A stretch of DNA of 64,000 bases from assembly GCA_029821755.1 (NCBI GenBank), contig JALGSV010000001.1:172540-236539 (forward strand), written 5' to 3'. The stretch comes from Candidatus Zipacnadum vermilionense (GTDB taxonomy: Bacteria > Armatimonadota > Zipacnadia > Zipacnadales > Zipacnadaceae). Positions 53,601-62,621 of the stretch are shown piece by piece. Both the position numbers and the translations under genes were made by a program. Within the stretch, counting starts at the first letter, position 1, and every line of letters begins with the position of its first letter. The notes beneath the pieces were generated by a model. It had not been told where the DNA came from. It did no database searches and saw nothing but the letters and a program-made list of their open reading frames with translations.

Positions 53601-53919
53601 ATTCCACCAGGTTCTGTTTGAGTGTGTAGTACGTGGAGATGCCGTCCGGGTCCCAGAGGGGGGGCGGCTGCAGGCCCTCGAAGTCCATGAGCATGACCAG
53701 ATTGAATTGCCGCAGGATCTCCTGGCTCAACGGCTCCGACAGTGGCCGTTCCACCAAGCGCAGGTCAGCCTGCTCGAAATGTTTGACCACGCGTTGGTCA
53801 ATGGGGTGGCTCTGGCTCTTGAGCAGCAGGATCCAGGCCGGCTCGGCGGCGCTGGCGGGCGCCAAGAGCAGGCCGGCGAGTACAGTGGCCGCAAGCAAGC
53901 AAGGAGCGAGTCTGATCAT
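50653..53919 (-). CDS. Large secreted protein with GATase-like and degenerate PHP-like domains (paralog B)
   Basis: A 1088-residue protein from an ATG with GGAGGT upstream. The signal peptide ends ASA. The first 320 residues are GATase/ThuA-like (WILLLKSQSHPIDQRVV, VEAGGGLWYSMSVGTGG, KGRVVLFGVHRIF). The second domain begins GTRSSYSSGRGS and contains VMTEDLARFTPEKWEAYY, aligned with GAQSTYSGG and FTEDLEKLTPATWEQ in the protein at 25416-28829. As there, the PHP histidines are missing. The C-terminal half is beta-rich. Function unknown; it sits within a run of secreted carbohydrate-active proteins. Confidence 0.8.
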   Translation of the reverse strand: MIRLAPCLLAATVLAGLLLAPASAAEPAWILLLKSQSHPIDQRVVKHFEQADLRLVERPLSEPLSQEILRQFNLVMLMDFEGLQPPPLWDPDGISTYYTLKQNLVELQRYVEAGGGLWYSMSVGTGGVATAQALEPLLGRWGAALVPANVRDAAHQADNYCWTTNVAASPVTEGVRRLYYPNVLGRWDDVYSSMPFALTDKRWQPVVRAMPGATSFRCLQYGQPEGPVWFPVEAGAQNPPILAAVAQIGKGRVVLFGVHRIFTLLYPYEPELKGWEYYTGRIDGAVLETGDGTTPSDGLRLMTNMLRWAAESSRALGWGKYTPETYAALPVPDRGEVPQWLGTWNEQNVTAYHKVLIGTRSSYSSGRGSIAEYAAAAKEAGYSVLVMTEDLARFTPEKWEAYYQDCARASTPDLQVIAGLDMEDVFQNRYLVWGQSIFPPGWMLDKDGRRIQQVQYLSFGMGTTFVVIARPGSTPLPQQMYKHFSGLAAFTYRDGKLIDNGLPAYQAQVYNMSLPFPVAVHEVFSPEGVAVAAAGGHQVYLPTDTAQSAAWYLRAGALAHYYEVPNRVVVTSGPMIKALGAGKGHASFTNFVVEGDQPLTDIRYYAQYNLIRRWTPNTNRFEGSVALWPGSRHWGFLWFSDAQGRTAITAGLRTGQGWGFDWRCADRQNFFATAMGYIWNGVPGLDINLPTFGTEEGKTMWPYRAGPVLGENLVPVVEFPYFSPVLGITDAYLDQRYVTGLFEQAGFDAAAPLGTSRSRVYEGRVRYYDWHNALPDPPRGEAPPALQVIDLELRLRKPAYPESELYPSLLNVGPRPLVRYQDAAGAWVSKQLENGYVDLPVGGSAGDLVALSPGLRVVAWGAVGFPASLQEAGPLPVGHSWRARWVRLGTEREVEATVRGMGLTGPAPYGPALTRGKLDGVAYVAACTADVFGVAGEVPPDPSLSYRLPLRIAGLNVNWPTGLWRPAAVDGGLDYQQVPGDPALPTTLTKPEEDLVPFGVFEQSGWALLDVAQGGAFYAGHLVIAGDSRLRISLLRWTAEGMFLEVNNPTDGQIDTTVQTPPEITNRYRLDQKVSVPPGTSQRLQFGK

Positions 53920-54211
53920 GAGAGTGACCTCCGGGGCGGGATTGTAGGGCTCAGGCCCTCGCGCCAGCGCGAGACCCCGTAACCGGGTTAGGAGCGAATC
54001 TCAGTTCGGCGCCCGCTGGCTCCACGCGTGTCGCCGGGCGAAGCGGGGAGTCTTCCTCCGGGTCCGGCCCGGCGCACGGGAACGGCGGCCAAGGAGCGCA
54101 ACCGAGGGGCGGCGGCCGGGCGTCCGGGCAGGGGGCGGTCGGCGATTGGCAGGTGACTGCCCCCGGTCTGGCGTCGCTACTTCCGCGTGCGGCGGCGGTT
54201 CCGAGTGCCGG

Positions 54212-56161
54212 CTACTCTTGTAGGATCACTGGCTGCAGGCCCTGGACGTACCGGCCGTAGTACTCCCAGAGGCGACCTCCCTCGCGAGTGCCAGTGCCAT
54301 GGCTTCCCCAAGGGGAGCGGAGTACGTAGCGCTGAGCGGGAGGGACATGCGCTAGGGCGCTGAGCTGGTTGCCTCCGGCGGTGACGGTGTCCATCAAACC
54401 CACCTCGGCCAGTACTGGGCAACGGATGTCCGGGGTGAAGTTGGCCGCGTCGAAATACGACAGCGTGCGCAGGAATTGCTCTTCCGTCTGTCCCTGGGGT
54501 TTCGCCGTCATGGTGAAGGGCCAGTAGCCGGGCTCGTGCTGGACGGTCCAATCGAGCCGAGCCAAGCCGCTGTAGGTCGGCACGCAGAGCCCGACGCGGT
54601 GGTCGAGGGCGGCGGCGACCATCGCCAGCCCCCCGCCCTGACTGCCGCCGTAGACGATCAGCCGCTGCGGATCGACTTCCGGCTGCGCCACCAGCGCGTC
54701 CAGGGCGCGCACCAACGAGGTGTAGATGATGCGCCAAAAGGAGGTCTCCGGACTCTCGATACCCGCGGTCCAGTAGCGTTTGCCCGGGTCATCGCCCGTC
54801 GGCATGTTGGACAGCTCCAGGTCGAAGCCGTTGATGGTGATCCACAGCGTGCACAGGCCGTCGATTATTTCCGGATTGGCCAGGCCGTAGACGCCCGAAG
54901 AGGGTAGGCGCAGGCGCGCGGGGTAGGTGCCTGGCGCTTTGGGGCGGGCATACCAGCCGTAGATGCGCCGTCCTCCCAGGGTTGCGAAGCTCAGCTTGAA
55001 GGCGTCTACCGTGGCCGTGCTCTTCTCCGGTGCCGGAGTCAGTTGGACGTCGAGCGGGATTGCTTCTGATTCCGCCAAGGCCTTCTGCCAGAACTCCGCA
55101 AAGTCCGGTTGACGGGTACTCGGCGGGTCGTAGTTGGCGAAGTCGTAGGAGAAGACCCACTCTACGGTGCGCAGGTCCTGGTCGCCTTGCTTCAGGACCA
55201 GCGCTGCGCGGTAAACCCCGGCGTCTTGTACGGCCACGTCGGTCGGCAACAGCAGGGACTCGCCCGGAGGCAACTCCATCGTGGTCGAGCGCTCGCCGAG
55301 GGGCTGGTGGGTGAGGTAATCGCGCACCTCAAAACGCACCGTCGCCTGCAGCGGGCCGGGGCCGGCATTGGTGGTGGTGATGTCGAAATGCACCGGCTGG
55401 CCGGCCGGCATATCGAAGTCCGGGTCGGCGGCGGTAATATCATAGGTGACGGCGTCGGCCGCGGCCGGGTGTGCCAACGGGGAGACCGTCATAGTGATCG
55501 GTTGCCAGGCGGGGGTAATGTTGGCCACGTAGCGTTTGGCGGCATCGCCGTCCTGCACCTGGCCCCAGTTGGCGTTGGCGAATCCCTTCTGCCAGACCCC
55601 GAAGTCGAAGCGCAACATGGCGCCGTCCTCGGTGGTCCAGCGCGGGTCGGTCTGGTTGTAGCGCAGCGGCTCGCCCATCCGCACCGGGCAGTCAGTCTGC
55701 GCATCATAGGACGCGATGACCTGCGCCGAAGGGAACCACCCGAAGTAGCCGTAGTCCTCGTGGTGCTGTTCGGTGGTCACCGTGAAGTGATCGGGAAAGA
55801 ACTTGTACTCCGCCCGCGTCTTCACCGCGTGTTCGGTTGGCTGCGCGCCCTCGGGCAACTCGCGCGGCTCGCCCTCCGCAACCAGGACGTCCGGGGCCGT
55901 CTGCGTCATGGCCCGCATGGGCAGGAGCTGGCCCTGGCGCACGAATCCGGCGCCGCTGCCCGCCGGCCCGACCGGCGCGAGCAGGTCCGTGGCACCCACG
56001 GTCAGCGTGCGGAGGTTGCCGGTCTCGTCGAAGGTGATCTGGTAATCAGCCGCCACCACGCAGAAGCCGCCCCCCTCCACGCGGTCGATCTTCACGCGTG
56101 TTTCCGCTGCCTGAGCAGCAAGGCAAGCTAACAGGAAGGTGAGGGACAGTCCAACGCGCAT
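54212..56161 (-). CDS. Secreted acetyl-xylan-esterase-like (AXE1/cephalosporin-C deacetylase) protein
   Basis: A 649-residue protein with a signal peptide (MRVGLSLTFLLACLAAQA). The first 330 residues are a beta-sandwich-type region. From about 350 the AXE1 domain starts (PDFAEFWQKALAESEAIPLDVQL) and carries the alpha/beta-hydrolase triad: YGGSQGGG (Ser), EVGLMDTVT (Asp) and WGSHGTG (His). Enzymes of this family remove acetyl groups from xylan or other glycans. The N-terminal extension is longer than in characterised esterases and may bind substrate. It is part of the minus-strand run of secreted proteins. Confidence 0.88.
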   Translation of the reverse strand: MRVGLSLTFLLACLAAQAAETRVKIDRVEGGGFCVVAADYQITFDETGNLRTLTVGATDLLAPVGPAGSGAGFVRQGQLLPMRAMTQTAPDVLVAEGEPRELPEGAQPTEHAVKTRAEYKFFPDHFTVTTEQHHEDYGYFGWFPSAQVIASYDAQTDCPVRMGEPLRYNQTDPRWTTEDGAMLRFDFGVWQKGFANANWGQVQDGDAAKRYVANITPAWQPITMTVSPLAHPAAADAVTYDITAADPDFDMPAGQPVHFDITTTNAGPGPLQATVRFEVRDYLTHQPLGERSTTMELPPGESLLLPTDVAVQDAGVYRAALVLKQGDQDLRTVEWVFSYDFANYDPPSTRQPDFAEFWQKALAESEAIPLDVQLTPAPEKSTATVDAFKLSFATLGGRRIYGWYARPKAPGTYPARLRLPSSGVYGLANPEIIDGLCTLWITINGFDLELSNMPTGDDPGKRYWTAGIESPETSFWRIIYTSLVRALDALVAQPEVDPQRLIVYGGSQGGGLAMVAAALDHRVGLCVPTYSGLARLDWTVQHEPGYWPFTMTAKPQGQTEEQFLRTLSYFDAANFTPDIRCPVLAEVGLMDTVTAGGNQLSALAHVPPAQRYVLRSPWGSHGTGTREGGRLWEYYGRYVQGLQPVILQE

Positions 56162-56470
56162 GGTGCTACCTCTATTCTCAACCGGGGTTCCTCATGTCAG
56201 ATGAGCCTTGTCCCTCCAGCGGCTGAGCAACCGCCCGTCGACGACAGGCTGCCGGATCACTCTGCCGCTAACGCTGAAGTTCTACATCGGGGTCCCTAAT
56301 CCCTCGTAGGCGTTGGAGGTAGTCGCTACGGGGCTGCAAAGGTCAGCCGGGGAGCGCCGCGGGGACGCTCCAAGACCGAGGTGCACGCCGACTGTCCTCG
56401 GTGCTAGTGTTAGCGGATGACGCCGGTCGCGTTCCTGCGCTCCACGGCGCTAGGCGCATGGCGGGACCGG
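56162..56470. other. Intergenic region between secreted-protein genes
   Basis: 309 bases with no gene. GGAGCG (56351-56356) and CGCTCC (56366-56371) form a 6-bp inverted repeat, possibly part of the terminator of the gene ending at 56471. The ribosome binding site of the esterase gene (AGAGGT) is at its low-coordinate end. Confidence 0.4.
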
Positions 56471-59149
56471 CTACTCCGGAGTCACCTGATAGGGCTCAGC
56501 CACCATCTGGGTCCAGTTGTCCTTCGGCCGCCAGGTAATCACATTCTGGGACGAGCCCGCCAGCGGCCCCACCGCGCCGTGCTGGTTGAACACGGAGAGG
56601 TATACCTTGACCTCGACCGTGTCCATGTCGAACCCCTGGTTGATGTCGTAGATGCACATCTTGGGCGAGCGCCACTGGCGAGTGATCACCTTCTCCGTGT
56701 TCTCGTCGGCCACCACGACTCGGTCTACTCTCACGATGGTGTACCCTCCGGCCATCTGACCCGCCAGGGGTATCCCCCCGCCCAGATCCACCAGGCTAAC
56801 GCCCGCATACATCGACTCGTACTCCGCACCCGTGGTGCTGACATAGCTACCCACTACGCCCCCGCCGTGCAGCTCGGTGTGGTCTACGTTGCCCTGCATG
56901 TAGCTCCCGACCTTGCCGATGGGATCAGCCTTTTCCACCAGGCCGGCGACAAGCGAGAAAGCCGTCGAGGTGACTCCTCCGTAGACCTCCTTGATGTTCT
57001 GGCTAATCAGGCTGGTCGGGCTCCAGGTGGTGGCCACGGTCGACCACCAGAACGGCCCGGGCTCCATCCCCACCACCAGTTGGTCAACGGTGTCCTGCCC
57101 CTGAACGGTGTTGTAGAGCAGCCCCAGGCTAGACCAGAACATCCCGTGCCGCGCAGTGACCTCCCAGCCGGCTACATTGCCCAGGCCGCGGGAAGCCTCC
57201 ACCTGGGCCCGGGCCGTGGCCTTGAAGCTCAGTTGCCTTCGCTTGTACGTGATATTCGCCAGTTCGAGGTTGACCTGGCGAATCTCGTCGGCCTGCAGGT
57301 CGTTGACTGCCGTCCACTTTATCCTGAACCCCTGCTTCATGGCCATGACCTCATAGCTGCGGCCGGCGGCCACGTTCGCGAGCGTGAACTGCCCCGCGGC
57401 GTCGGTCTCCGCGGAGCGGGGCGCCCCGGTCAGCCACACCGCCACCCCCTTCAGGGGGTTCCCGTTGGCATCCGTGACCTGCCCGGTGATCGTGCCACGG
57501 GGGCCCGGTTGCATGGTCAGTGTGAGGTGGTACTCATAGTCCGCATCCGGAGTCACGTTGTGATCTGCCTCCAGAGGCAGATAGCCATAGGCGCTGGCGA
57601 TGAAGGTGCGGTTGCCCGGGAGCACGTCGGGGATCTCAAACTGGGCGCCGCTTCCCGCCTGAGTACAGTACCCGCCCTGCAGTCCCACGTGCACCGTTTC
57701 GTCAGTTATCGCTTCTCCTTGAGGATTCTGGGCCACCCCGATGACTTTGCAGGCCTTCATTAGCCGGATCGTCACGTCGGTGGTAGCGCCTTCCTGCACG
57801 GTGAAATCGGCGGCAGGGTGCTGCTCTATGTAGTAGGCATCGGGCTTGAGCAACTGGCCGCTCAGGTCCTCCTTCGGGTACGTCTGGGCTGGCACGTCGG
57901 GAATCTGCAGGATCCCCTGCGCGTTGGTGCGTTCCGCATACCACTCCTTGATCCAAACCAGGGCGCCCTCGATAGGCGCATTGGTGTTGTGGTCCATGAC
58001 CGTGACGTTGAGCGTTCCCCCGGGCGCCCTGATCTTCAGCGTCCTCTGGTACTTGTTGTTGTCGCGTACCAGGTCGGCGAACTGGTTCTTCGGATCCACG
58101 AAGATATCCAGAACATGTTCCCCCGGCGCCAGTGGCGCCAACTCCTTCAGGGAACCCAGTTGCCCCAAGTCCGGCGGGAGAACCATTGGCCCCAACTCCA
58201 GGGGGACACGCACCACCTTCCCGCAGACGTCAGCCCGGGAAGTGTTCCCCGTTAGTCCGAACTCACCCAGCATCTTGCTGAAGAGATCGACGGTTCGACT
58301 CATGGCTGGGATCCTGGCGGTGCCTCTCAGTTGGCGATCGACATAGGCCTCGACCAGGATGTCGCGGAAGGGCTCGGCGCGCCTGGGGTTCTCCACGAGC
58401 ACCTCGACGAAGGTGCGCTTCGGTAGCCAGCCTGCCAGCCAGAGCAAGGTATTGGCGTGCAGAACCGGGGTGCCGCCGATTGCCAAGTCGTTCAATCCCG
58501 TCACCACTTGCCCGCGCCCAGCGTGGCCTGCAGCGTCACCTTCGCCGCGGGGCTGCTGCAGGCGCAGTTCCCCTGGTGCGCGCAGCACGACCTTCCCGCC
58601 TGTGTGCTCTTTAGGCAACTCCATCACTAGCGCGTCCGCCAGCACTCTCATGCTGGCCGGGTGCTCTGCCTGGAAGCTGTGGTCGCGGTAGTTAACCGAC
58701 CCGGCCGCGCCTAGCGACAGCAACGGATGCCCTCCGCGGTCCTGTACGGAGGCGGCGGTGCCGCTAAAGGCGACCTTATCACCAGCGGCCTCTACCGGGT
58801 GAGCGGAGAGGAAGGTATAGTCCGTACCGAACGTTCCGCTGACCTTCAGGATGGTGGCGCCGAGCTTGTCGCCCAAGAAGGCCGCTCGGTCTTGGACCTG
58901 CTCCGGCGTCCCGATCTTCTCGGAAGTACTGCACATCTGCCAGTGGGTAGGCGGGCCCTGTACCGTGTCGCGCAGGACCAGGTAGTGAGCGCCTCCGGGC
59001 ACGTCATCGGTCACGAAGAGGAGCTGGCGACGCCAGTCGAGCGGGGGTGTACCGTAGCCGCCGGGGAGCTCCGGCCAGGCGGGGAGGTCAGTGATCTTCT
59101 CCGACATCGGGATGACGTCCTGGTGCCGTAAGGCAAAGTCGGCCCTCAC
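56471..59149 (-). pseudogene. Secreted protein with carboxypeptidase-regulatory-like repeats (intact 3' part of a damaged gene)
   Basis: An 892-residue open frame with no proper start: its first residues (VRADFALRHQD) continue a coding frame that extends upstream through a TGA and a frameshift. A CARDB-like segment (LAPLAPGEHVLDIFVDPKNQFADLVRDNN) is followed by several CarboxypepD-reg/Cna-B-like modules (TLNVTVMDHNTNAPIEGALVW, TGQVTDANGNPLKGVAVWLTG). The last 300 residues are unassigned and contain an extended Gly-rich beta region. The body has no stops over 2.7 kb, so either the damage is recent or the lesions are sequencing errors. Role probably structural or binding at the cell surface. 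Confidence 0.7.
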
Positions 59150-59691
59150 GTAGGTCTGGCCCGGCAGGTTGGCGGCCTCCCCAGTCGTGCTGGGGCCGGG
59201 GCGCTCGCCGAAGACTGCCGGGGGCTCGTCACCTCAGATGCCCCGACCGCCTCCGCCTCGGTAGGCGAGGGCCTGGTTAGCGGCCTCGGTGGGATTCTCC
59301 TTGAAATGTTCTTCGCCTTGCCGCGCGAGTCAGAAGCGAGCGTGCTCAGTGAGGTCCACCCGTTCTGGGAGCCATAACGGACCTGAAACTTCTTCTGCTC
59401 CCGGGGACCCAGGCTGGAAAATAGGGCTAGCTTCGTCGCCTTGACGTAGGGAGAATCCGGCCAGGTCTCCACCCGGATGAACTGGGCCGGCACCGGGCCC
59501 TTGGGTCCGGTTACCTGTAAAGAGCCGGGCAGGCATTGCGCCTCCCGGGGCGCCGCGAACGGGTAGGTGAGCACCTCGGGTGGCCATGTGCGGGCCAAGT
59601 GCTCTTGCAGAGTCACCGCCATCGTGGCAGCGCCCGCGGGCACCGTCAGGGCGAGTCAGAGGATGCCGACCAGGGCCGGAATCCGTATCAT
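59150..59691 (-). pseudogene. Disrupted 5' end of the secreted repeat protein gene
   Basis: The original start is the ATG at 59691 with GAGGAG upstream, beginning MIRIPALVGIL. A TGA (59656-59658) then interrupts the signal peptide, which continues LALTVPAGAA. The frame runs on (LARTWPPEVLTYPFAAPREA, YGSQNGWTSLSTLAS) to about 59330, where loss of one base, probably a C in GACCTCGC, shifts it. The continuation LARQGEEHFKENPTEAANQ then has a second TGA at 59234-59236 before joining the 892-residue frame. All three lesions look like simple point changes. Confidence 0.7.
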
Positions 59692-59859
59692 ATCTTTCTC
59701 CTCGCGGGCAGCGTGTCTCCCCGCCCGGGGGGAGCCCAGGCTGCCGATTCCGAGGGTGGGGGTCTTTGTGCCTCTGTTGCCATCGCTGTCGTCACTGCAC
59801 CATCCTCCGACAAGGGCTAAGCAGCGCCATCGAGCCGTCTGCGCCCAGCGGCGTCGCGT

Positions 59860-60150
59860 CTAGCGGAAGCGCAGGGAGTACAGACGGGCGTCTTTCATCA
59901 CGAAGCGCCGGCGCACCAGACGGTGGGGGGTTGGATTGATCTCGGGCTTGCCTTCCCAGGTGACGGTGTGCTCCACCGCATCACCGAAGATCGCCTGACA
60001 GTCGGCGAGGGTGTGCCCGGGTAACGACGTGCCGTCGAAGTCCTAGATTTCTGCGCGGACCGTTCCCGCCGCGCTCGTCCCGTAGTGTGCGCCCTCAGCG
60101 ATGTCTGGACACTCGAGCCCCACTTGAAGAGATGTAACTCCGGGGGCTGA
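59860..60150 (-). pseudogene. C-terminal remnant of a glycosidase-like protein
   Basis: In one minus frame, LQVGLECPDIAEGAHYGTSAAGTVRAEI is followed by TAG and then DFDGTSLPGHTLADCQAIFGD, VEHTVTWEGKPEI and RRRFVMKDARLYSLRFR before a stop. This is the familiar C-terminal beta domain of large putative glycosidases in Planctomycetes-like genomes (SAAGxxRVEIxDxDG ... RFVMKDADLYSFRF). A CAG-to-TAG change would explain the internal stop. Everything upstream is missing. Confidence 0.65.
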
Positions 60151-60222
60151 GGGAACCTTTCCTGGGGACGTGGTTCTCCCCTTCCCGCTGGTTCTGACTC
60201 TCCGGGAACCTGGGGCTGGCGT

Positions 60223-60384
60223 GTGAGAGAGGAGAGCAAGCTGCCCCGACTGCGACCCAAGGGTGAACAGACCGAAACCCCGCCCGCTACCGAGACGGTC
60301 AAACTGATCCGCCAGACCTACCAGACCACCACTAAGCGCTACAGCGCCGAAGACAAGCCCCGCATCGTCATGGAAGGCACATGA
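60223..60384 (+). pseudogene. IS3-family transposase OrfA, N-terminal fragment
   Basis: From a GTG, 53 residues contain TETVKLIRQTYQTTTKRYSAEDK and PRIVMEG, the standard start of an IS3-type OrfA (helix-turn-helix protein), then stop. The rest of OrfA, OrfB and the terminal repeats are absent. It directly abuts the oxidoreductase remnant, so it marks a deletion or insertion junction. Confidence 0.75.
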
Positions 60385-60413
60385 ACGCGCGTTGAGAAGT
60401 GAGGTCGGAGCGG

Positions 60414-60784
60414 TGAGGAATCGCGGCCCGCAGCGCCGGGGGAGCGCCCTCCATTGCGCCTATGAGCTCACCCAGGAGGATTGCACCGAAGGCCGGCAAT
60501 TCGACGACCAGATCGCCCTCTTCAGTTTCATCGATACCGGCAGCCATTTCGTGTGGGACGCTGGCGTCTACGGAATTCCGTACCGCGCCTTGCTCCCACC
60601 AGGCCTGCATAATGTCCTGATCGCCGGGCGCATGATGACGGTAGACCTGGTGGCGCATGACAGCCTGCGCAATATCGTGTCCTGGCTGGCCTGCGGGGCG
60701 ACGGCGTACTACTGGAACCGCAGGCTGACCCGATTGAGGGGCAGACATGACGAGAAGAACCGGCGAGCCCGGGCGCAGCCCTAG
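60414..60784 (+). pseudogene. C-terminal remnant of an FAD-dependent oxidoreductase
   Basis: About 120 residues match the end of the FAD_oxidored (PF12831-type) family: YELTQEDCTEGRQFDDQIALF, GVYGIPYRALLPPGLHNVLIAGR and DLVAHDSLRNIVSWLACG. The FAD-binding N-terminal half is missing; the frame begins just after the IS3 fragment. The enolase-superfamily gene follows after 50 bases. An intact homolog would be about 450-500 residues. Confidence 0.72.
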
Positions 60785-60834
60785 CGGCTACGTGCCGGGA
60801 AGAGGACCTGGAACACGGCTGATAGGAGAGCACA

Positions 60835-61926
60835 GTGAAGATTCAACGCATCGAGACCTATACGCAGGGCGGCTTGTGCATCGTGCGCGTATGCACCGAT
60901 GAGGGCCACGAAGGCATCGGGCAGACGGCGCCCTTCCATGCGGACATCACCGCTACGGTGCTACACCGGCAGGTAGCGCCACATGTGCTGGGGGAAGACG
61001 CGGACGATATTGACCGGCTGGTCGATCGGTGTGTGGAGCGCGAGTACAAGTTCCCTGGCTCATATGTCTGCCGGGCGGTGGGGGGCTTGGACACGGCCCT
61101 GTGGGACCTGCGCGGGAAGCTGGCGGGCAAGAGCGTCTGCGAACTGGTGGGTGGGCGTCCCCGTCCCTTCCCGGCGTATGGCTCCAGCATGCGGCGCGAT
61201 ATCCCGCCGGCAGAGGAAGCGGAGCGACTGGCGCGCCTGCGGGATGACCGGGGATTTGGCGCCTTCAAGATCCGCATTGGCAAGGTATGCGGGCACGATG
61301 AGGATGAGTGGCCAGGACGCACGGAAGCGCTGGTGCCGGCCGTCCGCACGGCCCTCGGTGATGACGTGGCGCTGCTGGTCGACGCGAATAGCTGCTACAC
61401 GCCCACGCGGGCGATTGCCGTGGGAGAACTCCTGCGGGAGTACGGGGTGTGCCACTTCGAGGAGCCGTGCCCGTACTGGGAGCTGGAGTGGACGGCGGAG
61501 GTGGCCGCGGGCTTGGAGGTGCCGGTGGCAGGCGGCGAGCAGGACACCTGCCTGGCGCAGTGGCGACGCATGATCGACATGGACGCCGTAGATATCGTGC
61601 AGCCGGATATCTGCTACGTAGGCGGCTTCGCGCGGGCCTGGCGGGTGGCGGCTAGGGCGAACGCCGCGGGCAAATGCTGCGTGCCCCATTCGGCGAATCT
61701 CTCGCTGGTAACTGTCTTCTCTTTGCACTTGTTGGGCGCCCTCCCGAACGCGGGGGCGTATCTTGAGTTCACCATCGAGCCGGATGGGTGGACGCGAGAC
61801 CTGTTCTCGCCCGCTCTGGAAGTGCGGGACGGGTGTGTGGCGATCCCGGAGGGACCTGGGTGGGGCGTGACCGTGAATCCCGCCTGGCTGGCGGGCGCCC
61901 AGCGCCAGGTCAGTGAGAAGTCGTGA
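60835..61926 (+). CDS. Enolase-superfamily sugar-acid dehydratase or racemase (MR/MLE)
   Basis: A 363-residue enzyme with an N-terminal capping domain and a TIM barrel. Acid/base and metal ligands are visible: FKIRIG (Lys-x-Arg), LVDANSCYT (Asp ligand), FEEPCP (Glu ligand), GGEQD (Glu ligand) and the C-terminal VPHSA (His). The KxR motif points to the mandelate racemase/D-glucarate-like subgroups that dehydrate sugar acids. The ATG at 60835 follows GGAGAG. It overlaps the glycyl radical enzyme gene by GTGA, so the two work in one catabolic route (inference). Confidence 0.9.
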   Translation: MKIQRIETYTQGGLCIVRVCTDEGHEGIGQTAPFHADITATVLHRQVAPHVLGEDADDIDRLVDRCVEREYKFPGSYVCRAVGGLDTALWDLRGKLAGKSVCELVGGRPRPFPAYGSSMRRDIPPAEEAERLARLRDDRGFGAFKIRIGKVCGHDEDEWPGRTEALVPAVRTALGDDVALLVDANSCYTPTRAIAVGELLREYGVCHFEEPCPYWELEWTAEVAAGLEVPVAGGEQDTCLAQWRRMIDMDAVDIVQPDICYVGGFARAWRVAARANAAGKCCVPHSANLSLVTVFSLHLLGALPNAGAYLEFTIEPDGWTRDLFSPALEVRDGCVAIPEGPGWGVTVNPAWLAGAQRQVSEKS

Positions 61927-62621
61927 GGGCCAACGGAGGGAGTGCGTACGTGCGAAGGCGAGTCGAGGAGCGAACGGAGACCGTGCGGGTGACCGACTTA
62001 CGGCGGCGGGTGCGCGCGGCTATGGAGGTCCCGCCGGTCCAGTGGGACTGCCCGGAGCGTATCGATGCCTGCTACTTGGACGAGCCGCTGCCTGTCCGTA
62101 AGGTACGGGTGATTGCTCTGAAGCTGTCCCGGATGCCCACCGACCTCTGGGACGGGCAATTGCTCGCCGGATCGATGACCCTGGAGTGCCCGCGCGTACA
62201 CGCGGAGAGAGGGTTTCCCGATTACGTGACGGACGCAGAGCGGGAGGCGGCTCAGCAGCGCGGCTTGGGCATTCACTCCGTTTTCGGGCACATTGTCCCG
62301 GACTATCCCGCCCTCCTGTCCAAGGGACTGCTCGGCCTGCGCGCCGAGGCCGAAGCACAGCGACCCCAGGCCCAGGAGGGCAGTGAGCGGGCCTTCCTCG
62401 ATTCGGTGTGCCTCGCCGTGGACGCCGTCATAGAGTTTGCCAAGCGCTTGGCGGCCCGTTGTACCGCTGAAGCGGGGGGCTGTACAGACGCGGCCCGCGC
62501 CGGGGAGCTTTGGCAGATGGCTGAGAATCTGCGCCAGGTGCCCGCGGGGCCAGCGCAGACCTGCTGGCAAGCGCTGCAGGCGGTGTGGCTATATTGCACA
62601 TGGTTTTCCATGCGACCATGA
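61923..62621 (+). CDS. Glycyl radical enzyme (PFL-like), 5' part, frameshifted
   Basis: The first 220 residues of a pyruvate-formate-lyase-like protein (MPTDLWDGQLLAGSMTLECPRVHAERGFPDY, GIHSVFGHIVPDYPALLSKGL, WQALQAVWLY). The GTG start overlaps the dehydratase stop; a second start at 61950 is possible. The frame ends in a short foreign tail (CTWFSMRP). The true continuation (LHMVFHATMNGNALGRLDQY) resumes in another frame from about 62592. Removing two bases from CTATATTGCAC restores one frame, so a TA duplication or a read error explains the break. Confidence 0.75.
   Translation: MRANGGSAYVRRRVEERTETVRVTDLRRRVRAAMEVPPVQWDCPERIDACYLDEPLPVRKVRVIALKLSRMPTDLWDGQLLAGSMTLECPRVHAERGFPDYVTDAEREAAQQRGLGIHSVFGHIVPDYPALLSKGLLGLRAEAEAQRPQAQEGSERAFLDSVCLAVDAVIEFAKRLAARCTAEAGGCTDAARAGELWQMAENLRQVPAGPAQTCWQALQAVWLYCTWFSMRP

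Noticed and set aside
59234..59658. TGA read as an amino acid (alternative code or selenocysteine)
   Set aside because: TGA serves as a normal stop in many tight ATGA gene overlaps in this window, no SECIS-like hairpin was seen, and a frameshift lies between the two TGAs; mutation or sequencing error is simpler.
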